Notes: generated by a model not told the origin, from the letters alone. A stretch of DNA of 64,000 nucleotides from Ignavibacteriota bacterium (GCA_002698995.1 PAAX01000010.1:186001-250000); one strand, 5' to 3'. Positions 15,691 through 24,763 are shown, numbered from the stretch's first letter. Numbers and translations are program-made.

Positions 15691-16322
15691 GTGTTAATTC
15701 TTTGCTTTAATTTTTCCATTTTTTTTGCATCGATTAATTTTCTTTTTAATAAATCTTGTTTGTCCCACGTAAAAGCTAAATTATACAATCTAACAAATAG
15801 AGTAAGTCCAGAAAAAACGAGAATCAGCATAATGAATGGATTCTTAATAAAAATAAAGCTGTAAAAAATGAGGCTAATTACAAATACAGCAAAAGATATT
15901 TTACCAATGTGAGGAAAAACTATCGGTAATTTTTGATCAAGTTCTTCGTCAATTAAATCTGATTTTATATTATCAAATTCAATCTCCAATTCATCAATTA
16001 TTTTTATGATATTTTGAGCATCCATCCTTTGAAAGTACTCCGGAAGCGTTTGTTCTAGATGTTTAAATGAAAATATGATTGATTCTATTTTTCCTAATAT
16101 TAAATCAACATCCCAAATTTTATCCGAAAGTTCAGATCGTTTTGTTGCCCTTTCACAAATTCTCGACATATTTATAGATGATTCATCAATACTTTTATAT
16201 GTCTCAATCAAAATTTGATCCTTGGGAAGTGATAATAGAAATTTTTTAACAGCAATTCCAAAATCAAATGTTTTTTTGAGTAATTCACTGCTTATTGCCG
16301 GTTCATTATATCCTATCATCAT
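15687..16322 (-). CDS. Two-TM protein with helical N-terminal domain
   Basis: 211 residues. The first 120 are predicted helical (FGIAVKKFLLSLPKD..., MSRICERATKRSELSDKIWD, a long ELEIEFDNIKSD helix), distantly reminiscent of four-helix-bundle 23S-IVP-like proteins, though not clearly so. Two transmembrane segments follow (about 135-155 and 157-178), then a basic tail (DLLKRKLIDAKKMEKLKQR). It starts 57 bases after the restriction-methylation gene on the same strand and may be co-transcribed with it. Its stop codon TGA falls within the truncated repeat that ends at about 15690, so the original C-terminus may have been altered by the repeat. Confidence 0.6.
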   Translation of the reverse strand: MMIGYNEPAISSELLKKTFDFGIAVKKFLLSLPKDQILIETYKSIDESSINMSRICERATKRSELSDKIWDVDLILGKIESIIFSFKHLEQTLPEYFQRMDAQNIIKIIDELEIEFDNIKSDLIDEELDQKLPIVFPHIGKISFAVFVISLIFYSFIFIKNPFIMLILVFSGLTLFVRLYNLAFTWDKQDLLKRKLIDAKKMEKLKQRINT

Positions 16323-16389
16323 TTAACCCACCTTTATTTTTCGTTAGTAAACAAGTTCAACCCTGTTAGTTCTATATAAATCAGTAGAT

Positions 16390-19300
16390 TTAAAAATCTA
16401 TTTTATCTATCTCTTTCATTAAGCGGTCTGTTTCGGTTAGGGCTTTTATTATTTTTTGATAATGTTCTATTTCTTCATTGGTAAGGATTCTTCCTTTTCT
16501 ATCTTTAAGCCATTTTTGCGCTGGCTGATAGCCGCCAATGTAAAACTCCCATGCTGTTTGTGGAACATTGCCAAAATATTGCTCATCGTTTATCCAAACT
16601 TTCCCCTCTTTGTATTTGATCTTTTCTACTTCATCATTCCCCATTTTAGGGAAGCTTGTTATTAGCTCATTTACTTTTGGAGATTCAAGCAGATGGATTA
16701 ACCTTAGTTCTGTTCCAAGCTTTACAAGTTTCTTAAATGTTTCTTTATCTTTTGGATATGGTACACGGGGAAAATCTATCTTTAAAAACTCTTTGTATTT
16801 TTCTCTGTAGCTTGGCGAGTGCAGCACAGCATATATATAATCTAATATATCTTCCGGTTCAGTTTTACCGGTTATCTTTTCTATCTTTTCAACTATCTCG
16901 GTATTTAAGTTAGACTCTCTTTCTGAAAATTTCTTATTGAAATTTTGAGCATCTTGTTCATACAAATACAGTGGAAATAAATAGGATTGATCTGCTAATA
17001 AATTAATATCTACAAAAGAATTAGCAACAAATAAATGTTTGAAGTCTTTTGTACCAATTAATCTAGACCTTTTATAAATTATACCCAAATTATCTTTACC
17101 TATGAAATGACTTGCTGTTTTTTTACCAGGTGTTCCTATAAATCCTCGTGTAGTTCCTGTATAATAAGTATATCTAAAATCAAATGGTCGATAGAGGAAT
17201 TTTTGAAACATATTACTCGAATCGTTTTCAATCAAATCTTGAATTGCATTATTTAGTTTCCAATCGCGACTATCTTTCTTCAGTTTGTATTTTATTTTTA
17301 ATTCTTCTTTGGGCAACTGTCTAAAGTCAAAAACTACCTTTTTAATTTCCTCTTTTCGAAAATGTACGCATAAAAAATCTCTTTCTGTTTTTATTCCTGA
17401 ACTAAAGACATTAAACAACTTTTTAAGTTCAATAAAACAATCATATTGTTCTTGAATAGCTTCATCTTTATTAATAAAAAAGTAATATGGTGAGCTGTAA
17501 TTGACTTTACTCCATAGAATTTCATCCAACTTATTTTCAACTAATAAATCAAATTTATGCGATCGCTCTCCATATATTTCAGCAAAATTAACTTCTGCAT
17601 GTTTAATATTATTTTTACTTTTCTTAACCATAATCGAAATTGCAACACCCTGCATAATATCAAAAACATTTTCATCTTTGGTTCCATCTGGTGCGGTTTC
17701 TTTTATATTGCTATTACCATGTAAATCAAGAATATAGATTTCATCAAAAGTTTCAAGAAGATGTTTTCTCATCTGCCTGTGTGTAATGCCGTCAATAAAA
17801 GAATTGTTTGTAATCATTGCTACAATACCGCTTTTATTCTTTTCAATATAATGTTCGGCATAACGGATAAACTTTATATAATCATCATCAAGATTAATTT
17901 TTCTCTCATTCAAATCTTTTTTATAATCTTTAATCAAATCAATAATCCACTCCCCTTTATTAGAAGAACTAACGCTGTAAGGAGGGTTTCCGATTACAAC
18001 CATAATCGGGGTATCATTTTTTATTACGGCAGCTTCTTTAGATTCTTCTGCAATAGTATCTGCAAAACCAAAACCTGTAAAGAGATCACCAATCTGGTCG
18101 GCTTCTTCCAAAGAATTTGTAAGGTAAATTCCTAATCTTCTGTTAAAGTGTTTAAAGCCGGTAGCTCTAAAAGCCATACTTAACTTAAGATGCGCAATTG
18201 TATAAGGAGCCATCATAATTTCAAAACCATGTATGCGCGGCAGCAGATCATGATGCACATAAGAAGTCCATCTTCCCAACTGGTCTTTCTCTTTTAGGTG
18301 CAGATAAATGTTTCTAATAACCGCACTTAAAAAAGTCCCCGTCCCAACTGCCGGATCAAGTATTTGAACTTTATGTGTACCATTTTCAAGTTTTGTTGTA
18401 TCGGCTAAACCCGAAGGAAGATTAAATTCTTTCTGCAATATGTAATCAACTGAGCGGACAATAAATCTTACCACCGGCTGAGGTGTATAATACGCACCTA
18501 ATTTTTTTCGTAAATCGGGATCATATTCCCTTAAAAAATCTTCATAAAAATGAATAACGGGATCGGGACCTTCATTAGTATTTCCCCATAAATCATCTTG
18601 AAAATACTGCTTCATTAATTCCCGTACATTTGCATGAGAAAAAACTTGGCAGAGTTCATTTACAATATATTCAAGCCTTTTGTCAAAATCGGGACCGACA
18701 ATATGATCAAAAAAGTGACGTAAAAAAGGATTAGAGTTTGGAACTAAGTCGCGTGCTTCCTGTCTGGAGAAATTATCCGGCGATGAATCATGATACCTTG
18801 CAACAAAGAGACCATAAACAAGAGTTTGAGCATACATATCGGCAAAGGCATCTATTTTTAAGTCATGAACAAGAAGCTTTTTTAATGTATTAAAAATCTT
18901 ATTTATTTCGGTATTCTTATCGGCTTTTGAAGAGAGAAAATGAAGAAGATTATCCCTAATACGCTGTGCTTTACCCCCCATAATTTTAGCAAGATGCAAA
19001 CCGCTTTTAATCGGTTCTTTGTATTCTTGGGTAAATTCGATTAAAGTTTTTTCTACTAAATCAAAATATTCGGGTAAAGGATTAATGGTTCTGCTGTTCA
19101 AATCATATTCGGCAATTTTAATTGAATCACCATAACGTTGACCGTTTCTGTAAAAACGGAACTCGAGGTAATCTGTTAAAACTAAATTAGCATAACCGAA
19201 ATAACGAGCCATCTGTTCTGATTTTTCAATTTTATCAAGAGAAACTCCAACAGCTTTCGTTTCAATGTAAAGAATTGGAACATCATACTTAACCACAACA

Positions 19301-19479
19301 AAATCGGGTTTATTACCTGCTTTTGCTTTTGGATCATGATCGAACCTTGTAACATTTATAGCAATAAAAATTTCTTTTAACAAATTCTCAAAATCGGTTC
19401 TGTAACCCATTTCGGAAGTTTCTTGATTGGCAAATTTCTTTGATACCGAGGCTAAATAACTTTCAAATATTGTTTTCAT
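16390..19479 (-). CDS. Restriction-modification enzyme, type ISP/IIG-like, no helicase
   Basis: 1029 residues from the ATG at 19479; a TTG three codons upstream is possible. The N-terminal PD-(D/E)xK nuclease has PDFVVV...ILYIETKAVG (about residues 58-80). A helical linker (YYTPQPVVRFIVRSVDYIL) leads to an N6-adenine methyltransferase with motif I LDPAVGTGTFL and motif IV GNPPYSVSS. A long target-recognition part ends in the type ISP C-terminal domain (LHSPSYREKYKEFLKIDFPR, YIGGYQPAQKWLKDR). Classic type ISP enzymes carry a helicase between nuclease and methylase; none is here. It should both methylate and cut DNA. It lies in the repeat-dense island, as expected for horizontally moved defence genes. 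Confidence 0.88.
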   Translation of the reverse strand: MKTIFESYLASVSKKFANQETSEMGYRTDFENLLKEIFIAINVTRFDHDPKAKAGNKPDFVVVKYDVPILYIETKAVGVSLDKIEKSEQMARYFGYANLVLTDYLEFRFYRNGQRYGDSIKIAEYDLNSRTINPLPEYFDLVEKTLIEFTQEYKEPIKSGLHLAKIMGGKAQRIRDNLLHFLSSKADKNTEINKIFNTLKKLLVHDLKIDAFADMYAQTLVYGLFVARYHDSSPDNFSRQEARDLVPNSNPFLRHFFDHIVGPDFDKRLEYIVNELCQVFSHANVRELMKQYFQDDLWGNTNEGPDPVIHFYEDFLREYDPDLRKKLGAYYTPQPVVRFIVRSVDYILQKEFNLPSGLADTTKLENGTHKVQILDPAVGTGTFLSAVIRNIYLHLKEKDQLGRWTSYVHHDLLPRIHGFEIMMAPYTIAHLKLSMAFRATGFKHFNRRLGIYLTNSLEEADQIGDLFTGFGFADTIAEESKEAAVIKNDTPIMVVIGNPPYSVSSSNKGEWIIDLIKDYKKDLNERKINLDDDYIKFIRYAEHYIEKNKSGIVAMITNNSFIDGITHRQMRKHLLETFDEIYILDLHGNSNIKETAPDGTKDENVFDIMQGVAISIMVKKSKNNIKHAEVNFAEIYGERSHKFDLLVENKLDEILWSKVNYSSPYYFFINKDEAIQEQYDCFIELKKLFNVFSSGIKTERDFLCVHFRKEEIKKVVFDFRQLPKEELKIKYKLKKDSRDWKLNNAIQDLIENDSSNMFQKFLYRPFDFRYTYYTGTTRGFIGTPGKKTASHFIGKDNLGIIYKRSRLIGTKDFKHLFVANSFVDINLLADQSYLFPLYLYEQDAQNFNKKFSERESNLNTEIVEKIEKITGKTEPEDILDYIYAVLHSPSYREKYKEFLKIDFPRVPYPKDKETFKKLVKLGTELRLIHLLESPKVNELITSFPKMGNDEVEKIKYKEGKVWINDEQYFGNVPQTAWEFYIGGYQPAQKWLKDRKGRILTNEEIEHYQKIIKALTETDRLMKEIDKIDF

Positions 19480-19840
19480 AATTGACAAAAGTAATAAAAT
19501 TTACTTTAATATTTAGCAGTTATAATTCCAATACAGTTATTATACGGATAATGGAAATAAATCTTATCCCTCAAATCGTTTTTTAAAGTGCCGGTAAGCA
19601 AACAATAATACTTAAAACTATTACTCTTTTATTTTGTATTTGATTTCAATTTTGGTATTTTTTAAATAGTTCTTTAATTATTGGATTATCATTTAATTGA
19701 TTTGCAAATGATGGTTTTTCATGTTTATAGATTTCACCCTATTAATTAATTAATGATAATATCTAATATTACAGCGTAATTTGTTCTGTTTAGAAGTCTA
19801 TTAACATTTTCACAAAAAGAAGAGTTGAAAAGAGAACCAT
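19480..19840. other. Gene-free stretch upstream of the restriction gene
   Basis: About 360 AT-rich bases between the restriction enzyme start and the 41-bp tandem array. The promoter of the restriction gene must lie here. I see no other gene or clear regulatory element. Confidence 0.4.
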
Positions 19841-20034
19841 CGTACAAATGACGATTGGAGAAAAAGTGTTTGGCGGGCATTCGTACAAATGACGATTGAA
19901 GAAAAATTGTTTGGTGAGCTTTCGTACAAATGACGATTGGAGAAAAAGTGTTTGGCGGGCATTCGTACAAATGACGATTGAAGAAAAAGTGTTTGGCGGG
20001 CATTCGTACAAATGACGATTGGAGAAAAAGTGTT
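19841..20034. repeat. 41-bp tandem repeat, five units
   Basis: Units start at 19841, 19882, 19923, 19964 and 20005, an exact 41-base period. The core is CGTACAAATGACGATTGGAG, followed by AAAAAGTGTTTGGCGGGCATT. Units differ by single substitutions (GGAG/GAAG, GGCGGGCA/GGTGAGCT). The last unit is cut off after GTGTTT. There are no unique spacers, so it is a plain tandem array. The periodic open frames on the minus strand are by-products of the repeat. Confidence 0.9.
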
Positions 20035-20055
20035 TTATGAATTCAATATATATTG

Positions 20056-20083
20056 GTAGAGACACGCCGCGGCGTGTCTCTAC
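20056..20083. repeat. Perfect 28-base palindrome, GTAGAGAC family
   Basis: GTAGAGACACGCCG/CGGCGTGTCTCTAC, perfect 14-bp arms, followed by AGTATG. It differs from the copies at 15224 and 21360 by compensating A-to-C and T-to-G changes in both arms, which is what selection or gene conversion on the hairpin would give. Confidence 0.8.
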
Positions 20084-20099
20084 AGTATGAAATCACTCA

Positions 20100-20345
20100 A
20101 CCAATTCCGAAGGAATGAGATATCTTTCATTGTCGCTAAGATCTCTCCTCCTTTCAGTCGTTGAGATGACAGATTATTAAATCTAGTAAAACGAATAATT
20201 TAATAATGAAAAAGGAAGTTGCGTTTAAAGTACCACTGATGAAAAAAATCTCTGTCATATCGAATTCCGAAGGAATGAGATATCTTACGAGTAGCTAAGC
20301 TCTCTCCTTCTTTCAGTCTTTGAGATGACAAATTATTAAATCTAT
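20100..20345. repeat. Pair of ATTCCGAAGGAATGAGATATC repeats
   Basis: Two related copies, 20103-20190 and 20268-20345. Both start with the palindrome ATTCCGAAGGAAT, continue GAGATATCTT, then CTAAG-CTCTC-TCCTTTCAGTC, and end TTGAGATGACA-ATTATTAAATCTA. They look like an interspersed noncoding repeat, perhaps imperfectly hairpin-forming, of the GAGATGACA kind seen in many Bacteroidota. Confidence 0.6.
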
Positions 20346-20439
20346 TTACAAGACCACTTTGAAAATGAAAAACTAAAGGGAGAGTAATTATATCCCTCAG
20401 TTAATAAGTAACATTCTTTAATAAAATAAGGAGTAAGAA

Positions 20440-21171
20440 ATGATTACCATAAGCAAACTTAGAGCAGCCTGTAGAACTACAGAAATTGATGCTGTATCAG
20501 ACCGGTTAGTAATTGAATTTGACAAAGGGGACTGGAGCAGTGATACAACCTTAACATCAATATTTGCCGATTTAAAAATTGCATCCGATAAAATAACCGC
20601 TGCTATTAACCGTATTAAAGCGGAAAGCATTCTTGAAGAAAAGGATGAGCAGAGGGATAATATAATAAAATCGATAAATTATTTGGTTTTTGGGTTTGTT
20701 CATCATCCTGATACAGCAATAAGTAATGCGGCAAAGGCTGTAAGTGGTGTATTTGATAACTATGGTTTAAGGATAATAGGTGAAAGCTATGCAACCGAAT
20801 CATCATTAATTGAATCACTTCTATTGGATTTTGAAAATGCTGATTTACTCCCTTCAATTGGAGCAATCCCCGGCTTAACGGAATTAATTGCAAATTTAAG
20901 AACAGCACAAACTGAATTTGAAGAAGCAAAAGTAGAGTTTGAAAGTGAAAAAGCAAAAGAAGGGAATCAAGTTACTGCTTCCGAAATTAAGGTTGATATT
21001 TTAGATATTATTAACAACAGATTAATTGTTTATTTAAGAGCTATGGTAATGGTAAATGAAGCGGTTTACGGATCATTTTCACAAACAATAGCTCAAATAA
21101 TTGATGATATGAATATGATAGTAAAGAAAAGAATAAAGAGTAATTCAACTGATGATGAAGGAACCAATTAA
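20440..21171 (+). CDS. DUF6261-family-like protein
   Basis: 243 residues with a good AAGGAG ribosome binding site. The sequence is predicted all-helical: ISKLRAACRTTEIDAVSDRL at the start, EKDEQRDNIIKSINYLVFGF and HHPDTAISNAAKAVSGVFDNYG mid-protein, then a Glu/Lys coiled coil (EFEEAKVEFESEKAKEG) and a C-terminal helix. The D-x-x-R-D...HPD...A...YG pattern is what I recall of the Bacteroidota family DUF6261, whose function is unknown and which is often linked to repetitive or mobile surroundings. It is alone between repeats; a miniature inverted-repeat element begins 7 bases after its stop. Confidence 0.6.
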   Translation: MITISKLRAACRTTEIDAVSDRLVIEFDKGDWSSDTTLTSIFADLKIASDKITAAINRIKAESILEEKDEQRDNIIKSINYLVFGFVHHPDTAISNAAKAVSGVFDNYGLRIIGESYATESSLIESLLLDFENADLLPSIGAIPGLTELIANLRTAQTEFEEAKVEFESEKAKEGNQVTASEIKVDILDIINNRLIVYLRAMVMVNEAVYGSFSQTIAQIIDDMNMIVKKRIKSNSTDDEGTN

Positions 21172-21178
21172 TTTTGTA

Positions 21179-21307
21179 GGGGCTGTCTCAAAAAGAGTTA
21201 AGTCATCACGAGCGAAGCGAAGTGATCTCATTTTCTAACTAAAAACGAAAGATTGCTTCAGCAAAAATCGCTTCGCAATGACGATTTTGGATATTTGAGA
21301 CAGCCCC
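21179..21307. mobile_element. Miniature inverted-repeat element, copy 1
   Basis: A 129-base element bounded by 14-base perfect terminal inverted repeats GGGGCTGTCTCAAA / TTTGAGACAGCCCC. The interior holds TCATCACGAGCGAAGCGAAGTGATCTCAT and AAGATTGCTTCAGCAAAAATCGCTTCGCAATGACGAT-type inverted repeats, too short for a transposase. A second copy is at 50268-50394. It probably moves in trans with a DDE transposase whose ends match; none is in the window. Confidence 0.8.
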
Positions 21308-21324
21308 TTATTAAAAATTCTACG

Positions 21325-21896
21325 GTTCATTATATATTCTTCATGTCAACAATTAAAGAGTAGAGACATGCCGCGGCATGTCTCTACAGAGTTTGTATGC
21401 AAATCATAAAAATCAAACCTACATCGCTAAGTTCTCGATTCCAGTCCTGCTTTGCTTTACAAGGCTGGACTGCTTCGACTGCGTCTCAGCAAGGCGGGCA
21501 GTTCGCGCAAAATGACCTAGTGTGGATTTTTAGGCCACATTTGAATTTTATTGGTGCATTATTTTTATTAGCCCCGACTTTTAAGTCGGGGATTAAGTTT
21601 ATTAATTTTTATAAGGGCTTTAGCCCCATTTCCTACTTTTAATGGGACTAAAGTCCCCTGATTGTTTGAGATTTTGTAAACCCGTGGCTAAAGCCACGGG
21701 CAATTAGGAATTATATTTTGCTGGTTTATTTATTCCTTCCAACTTTCTATTTTCAGTCATTCATACTGATAAGATTCACTTCGAGTAAGGAGCAGAGCGA
21801 CGCATCGAGAAGTTATGATCTGAGGTTTTCTTGAAATGCAAACCTCCGAGGTTTTGTCCAAAGGACTCCTAAGGAGAAAACCTCGGAGGTTTTTAA
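21325..21896. repeat. Composite repeat block B
   Basis: Same order as block A at 15185: CATTATATATTCTTCA, perfect palindrome GTAGAGACATGCCG/CGGCATGTCTCTAC (21360-21387), AGAGTTTGTATGCAAATC, a GC-rich inverted-repeat stretch (21430-21500), and finally the CTTCGAGTAAGGAGC...CCTCGGAGG unit (21779-21896). Here the middle also holds four small palindromes not present in block A (21572-21700). The open frame of 81 codons inside is an artefact. Confidence 0.7.
21572..21700. repeat. Cluster of four GGGGCTAAAGCCC-type palindromes
   Basis: CCCCGACTTTTAAGTCGGGG (21572-21591), GGGCTTTAGCCC (21615-21626), GGGACTAAAGTCCC (21644-21657) and CCCGTGGCTAAAGCCACGGG (21681-21700). All share a CTAAAG/CTTTAG or AAGT centre and could form consecutive hairpins in either strand. 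Confidence 0.75.
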
Positions 21897-21961
21897 ATGT
21901 TTTACTCTACGTCTCAACTTCTATACATCTCTAGAAATGTACTCTGAATAAATCTAAATCA

Positions 21962-21988
21962 AAAAAAGGCTGCACAATGGCAGCCTTT
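21962..21988 (-). terminator. Terminator of the etfBA-acd operon
   Basis: On the minus strand a 9-bp stem AAAGGCTGC / GCAGCCTTT with a 6-base loop is followed by a T run, 20 bases after the acyl-CoA dehydrogenase stop. Confidence 0.85.
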
Positions 21989-22007
21989 GAAAAAGTATAA
22001 TTATAAA

Positions 22008-23729
22008 TTAGACTAGAATTTTATCTGCATGGAGAAGATCGTTAAATAATTCATTTTTTATTGAAGCAGCATTCTTCTGAGCATTTGAAAGTGAGTTGAT
22101 GATATATCTGTTTGCAATAAATACTTTGCGAGGATCTTCTTCTGCTTCTTCTAAAACCAAGTAACCAATATATAAATATGAATATAGTTCAACTAAGTCT
22201 TTTGCAGCAACATCTTGGAATGTAGAATCTTTTTTTTCTATTACATAGTGAAGACTATCTTCAAAAATTACTCTTATTTCTTTTAAGTAATTATTTAATC
22301 TTTGAAGCGCCCCTTTATATTCTTTTGCAGCTTTCTGAGCAAAATGATCTTTAAGAATATCATTTATCACTCCACCAATAGCAGCTACAATCTGAAGCTG
22401 GGAAGTTCCTTCATAAATGTTTGTGATTCTTGCATCGCGGGCTAAGCGTTCAACTTTGAACTCTTTCATATAACCGGTACCGCCGTGGATCTGCAGAGAA
22501 TCATAAGTAATTTTATTTGAAGCCTCGGTAATAGTATATTTTGAAAGAGGTGTTAAAAAGTTAGCAAGTTTTGTAAGCTCTTTTAACTTCTTGTTTTCTT
22601 CTGTAAAAGGTTCCCCTTTTGCTTTAAGCTTATTTATTTTTTCATCAATTTTTTCTTTAAGATCAACGCATTGAGCAGCATTATAGAACAACGATCTGCA
22701 GGTTTCTAATGAAACACGCATATCTATAAGCATATTTGTAACTACCGGAATATCATAAATCGGTTTGCCGAACTGCTCACGTTCTTTTGCATATTTTAAT
22801 GCTTCTTCATAAGCAGCTTGAGAAACACCAAGAGCCTGTGCTGAAACTCCCATCCTTGCGCGGAACATCAAATCAATAACATACTTAATTAAACCAAGTT
22901 TTCTTTGTCCAACCAGTTCGCATGGAGTATCATTAAACTGCAGTTCGCATGTAGGTGAACCATGAATACCCAATTTATTTTCTATTCTTCTAACTTTAAC
23001 GGTAGAATCGGCATGACATGCAAACATACTTAAACCTCTGCCATCTTTAGTTCCGGGTTCAGAACGAGCAAGAACTAAAAGTACATCACCGTTTCCATTT
23101 GTAATAAAACGCTTCATACCTCTTAAACGCCATTGTCCGTTTTCATCCTGATAAGCATGAATCTTAACAGCTTGAAGATCAGAGCCGGCATCAGGTTCTG
23201 TTAAAGCCATTGCACCGGTATGTTCTCCGGTACAGAATTTAGGAAGATATTTTTCTCTTTGTTCTTCAGTCCCAAATTTATTGATAGTATCACCAATATC
23301 TTGAAGTCCAAAAATATTCATTAATGAAGCATCCGCACGGGATACCATTTCGATTCCAATCATATACATAGTAAAAGGAAAATTCAATCCGCCGAATCTT
23401 CTAGGGAGAATCATTCCCATTAAATCGGCTTGAGAAAGTCGTTTTAGATTTTCCAGAGTGCCGCTTGCATAAATAACTTTTCCATCAACAAAATGAGCCC
23501 CTTCTTCATCAACACCTGAAGATCTTTCATTGATATAATTTCCTGAAATATCACCAATTATTTCCAGGACTTTATAATAATTTTCCTTAGCATCTTCATA
23601 ATTATGTGGAGCAAAATTGAATTCTTTAGCTTGTTCATAATTATCTTCCGCAATATCTACAACCTCTTTAATATCTATTCTATTAAAGTGAAATTGAATA
23701 TCTGAGTTTTCAGTGAAAAAATTCGGCAT
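22008..23729 (-). CDS. Acyl-CoA dehydrogenase
   Basis: 573 residues, the long form with a C-terminal extension beyond the usual 380. The ACAD domain shows FAD- and substrate-contact blocks TGAMALTEPDAGSDLQAVK and KRFITNGNGDVLLVLARSEPG. It also has QLQIHGGTGYMKEFKVERL-like sequence near the end of the core and the catalytic-base motif IYEGTSQLQ (Glu). The helical C-terminal part (NNYLKEIRVIFEDSLHYVIEKK) is common in bacterial fatty-acid or benzoyl/branched substrates of this subgroup. It passes electrons to the ETF encoded immediately upstream, so it acts in beta-oxidation. The gap to etfA is 8 bases. Confidence 0.92.
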   Translation of the reverse strand: MPNFFTENSDIQFHFNRIDIKEVVDIAEDNYEQAKEFNFAPHNYEDAKENYYKVLEIIGDISGNYINERSSGVDEEGAHFVDGKVIYASGTLENLKRLSQADLMGMILPRRFGGLNFPFTMYMIGIEMVSRADASLMNIFGLQDIGDTINKFGTEEQREKYLPKFCTGEHTGAMALTEPDAGSDLQAVKIHAYQDENGQWRLRGMKRFITNGNGDVLLVLARSEPGTKDGRGLSMFACHADSTVKVRRIENKLGIHGSPTCELQFNDTPCELVGQRKLGLIKYVIDLMFRARMGVSAQALGVSQAAYEEALKYAKEREQFGKPIYDIPVVTNMLIDMRVSLETCRSLFYNAAQCVDLKEKIDEKINKLKAKGEPFTEENKKLKELTKLANFLTPLSKYTITEASNKITYDSLQIHGGTGYMKEFKVERLARDARITNIYEGTSQLQIVAAIGGVINDILKDHFAQKAAKEYKGALQRLNNYLKEIRVIFEDSLHYVIEKKDSTFQDVAAKDLVELYSYLYIGYLVLEEAEEDPRKVFIANRYIINSLSNAQKNAASIKNELFNDLLHADKILV

Positions 23730-23737
23730 CGCATCCT

Positions 23738-24763
23738 CTACTTAAGTTTATGTTTGAGTGTGTCGATAAACATTGGTATAACTTCTTCAGCTTTTCCAAC
23801 TATTCCGTAATGAGCTACAGAAAATATTGGTGCATCAGGATCGCTGTTAATTGCAATAATTTTGTTAGCATCCTGCATTCCGGCTCTATGTTGAATTGCT
23901 CCGGAAATTCCAACAGAAAAAATTAGTTTTGGTCTAACAGTAACACCAGTTTGACCAATCTGTCTGTCTCTATCAATAAAACCGGCATCAACAGCGGCGC
24001 GGCTTCCGGCAACTTCACCGCCTACAGCCTTTGCCAAATCATGAACAAGCTGAAAGCTTTCCTTGCTTCCTAATCCGTATCCGCCTGCAACAATTATTGG
24101 AGACGCTTTTAAGTTTACCTTTTTCTCTTCATGATGCTGTTCAATAATTTGTATTACTTCATCTAATGGTCCCGCTTCATAAGTGACTTCAGTAATTTTA
24201 ATTGGATTTGGATTTTCAACTTCGTGCATTTCCATTACACCTTCTCTAACAGTAGCCATCTGTACAGGGTTATCAGGTGTAATAATTGTGGCGATAATAT
24301 TTCCGCCAAAAGCAGGACGGATCTGCAATAATAATTCTTTATAATCTTCTTTTAAGTATGTAACATCAGAGATCTGCAGATCGGTACAATCGGCAGTTAA
24401 ACCGCTTAACGTATTAGAAGCAACTCTTGGAGCTAGTCCCCTGCCAACAACCGTAGCACCAAAAAGAACAATACGAGGCTGATGTTCTTTCACTAATTTA
24501 TTAAGCACCGAACTGTATGGCATTGCTCTATATTTTTCAAGTGCCGGATGAACAACAACAATAGCTTCATCTGTTCCATATTTAAAAGTAAGTTCAGCAA
24601 TTGATTTTACATTATGACCAAGAACTACAGCTTTTACTACTCCATTTAAATTATCAGCCAGCTTTCTACCTTTGCTTAAAAGCTCAAGACTAACATCAGC
24701 AGGTTTTCCGCTATGCTGTTCAATAAATACCCAAACTTCTTTAGAGAGATTTTTCATAAACAT
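23738..24763 (-). CDS. etfA: Electron transfer flavoprotein, alpha subunit
   Basis: 341 residues. The C-terminal FAD domain is clear: VAGGYGLGSKESF, GSRAAVDAGFIDRDRQIGQTG, VRPKLIFSVGISGAIQHRAGM and AINSDPDAPIFSVAHYGIVG. The N-terminal half is the structural domain I. It transfers electrons from acyl-CoA dehydrogenase towards the quinone pool. Its ATG overlaps the etfB stop by one base (TAATG), and the downstream acyl-CoA dehydrogenase follows after 8 bases, so the three form one operon. Confidence 0.94.
   Translation of the reverse strand: MFMKNLSKEVWVFIEQHSGKPADVSLELLSKGRKLADNLNGVVKAVVLGHNVKSIAELTFKYGTDEAIVVVHPALEKYRAMPYSSVLNKLVKEHQPRIVLFGATVVGRGLAPRVASNTLSGLTADCTDLQISDVTYLKEDYKELLLQIRPAFGGNIIATIITPDNPVQMATVREGVMEMHEVENPNPIKITEVTYEAGPLDEVIQIIEQHHEEKKVNLKASPIIVAGGYGLGSKESFQLVHDLAKAVGGEVAGSRAAVDAGFIDRDRQIGQTGVTVRPKLIFSVGISGAIQHRAGMQDANKIIAINSDPDAPIFSVAHYGIVGKAEEVIPMFIDTLKHKLK

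Noticed and set aside
19841-20034. CRISPR array
   Set aside because: The 41-bp units are directly adjacent, with no unique spacers, and there are no cas genes in the window.
19746-20065. Overlapping minus-strand frames with repeated peptides
   Set aside because: They are the translation of the 41-bp tandem array in different frames; there is no ribosome binding site or other coding sign.
21397-21642. 81-codon plus-strand frame
   Set aside because: It lies inside composite repeat block B and across the small palindromes; no start signal.
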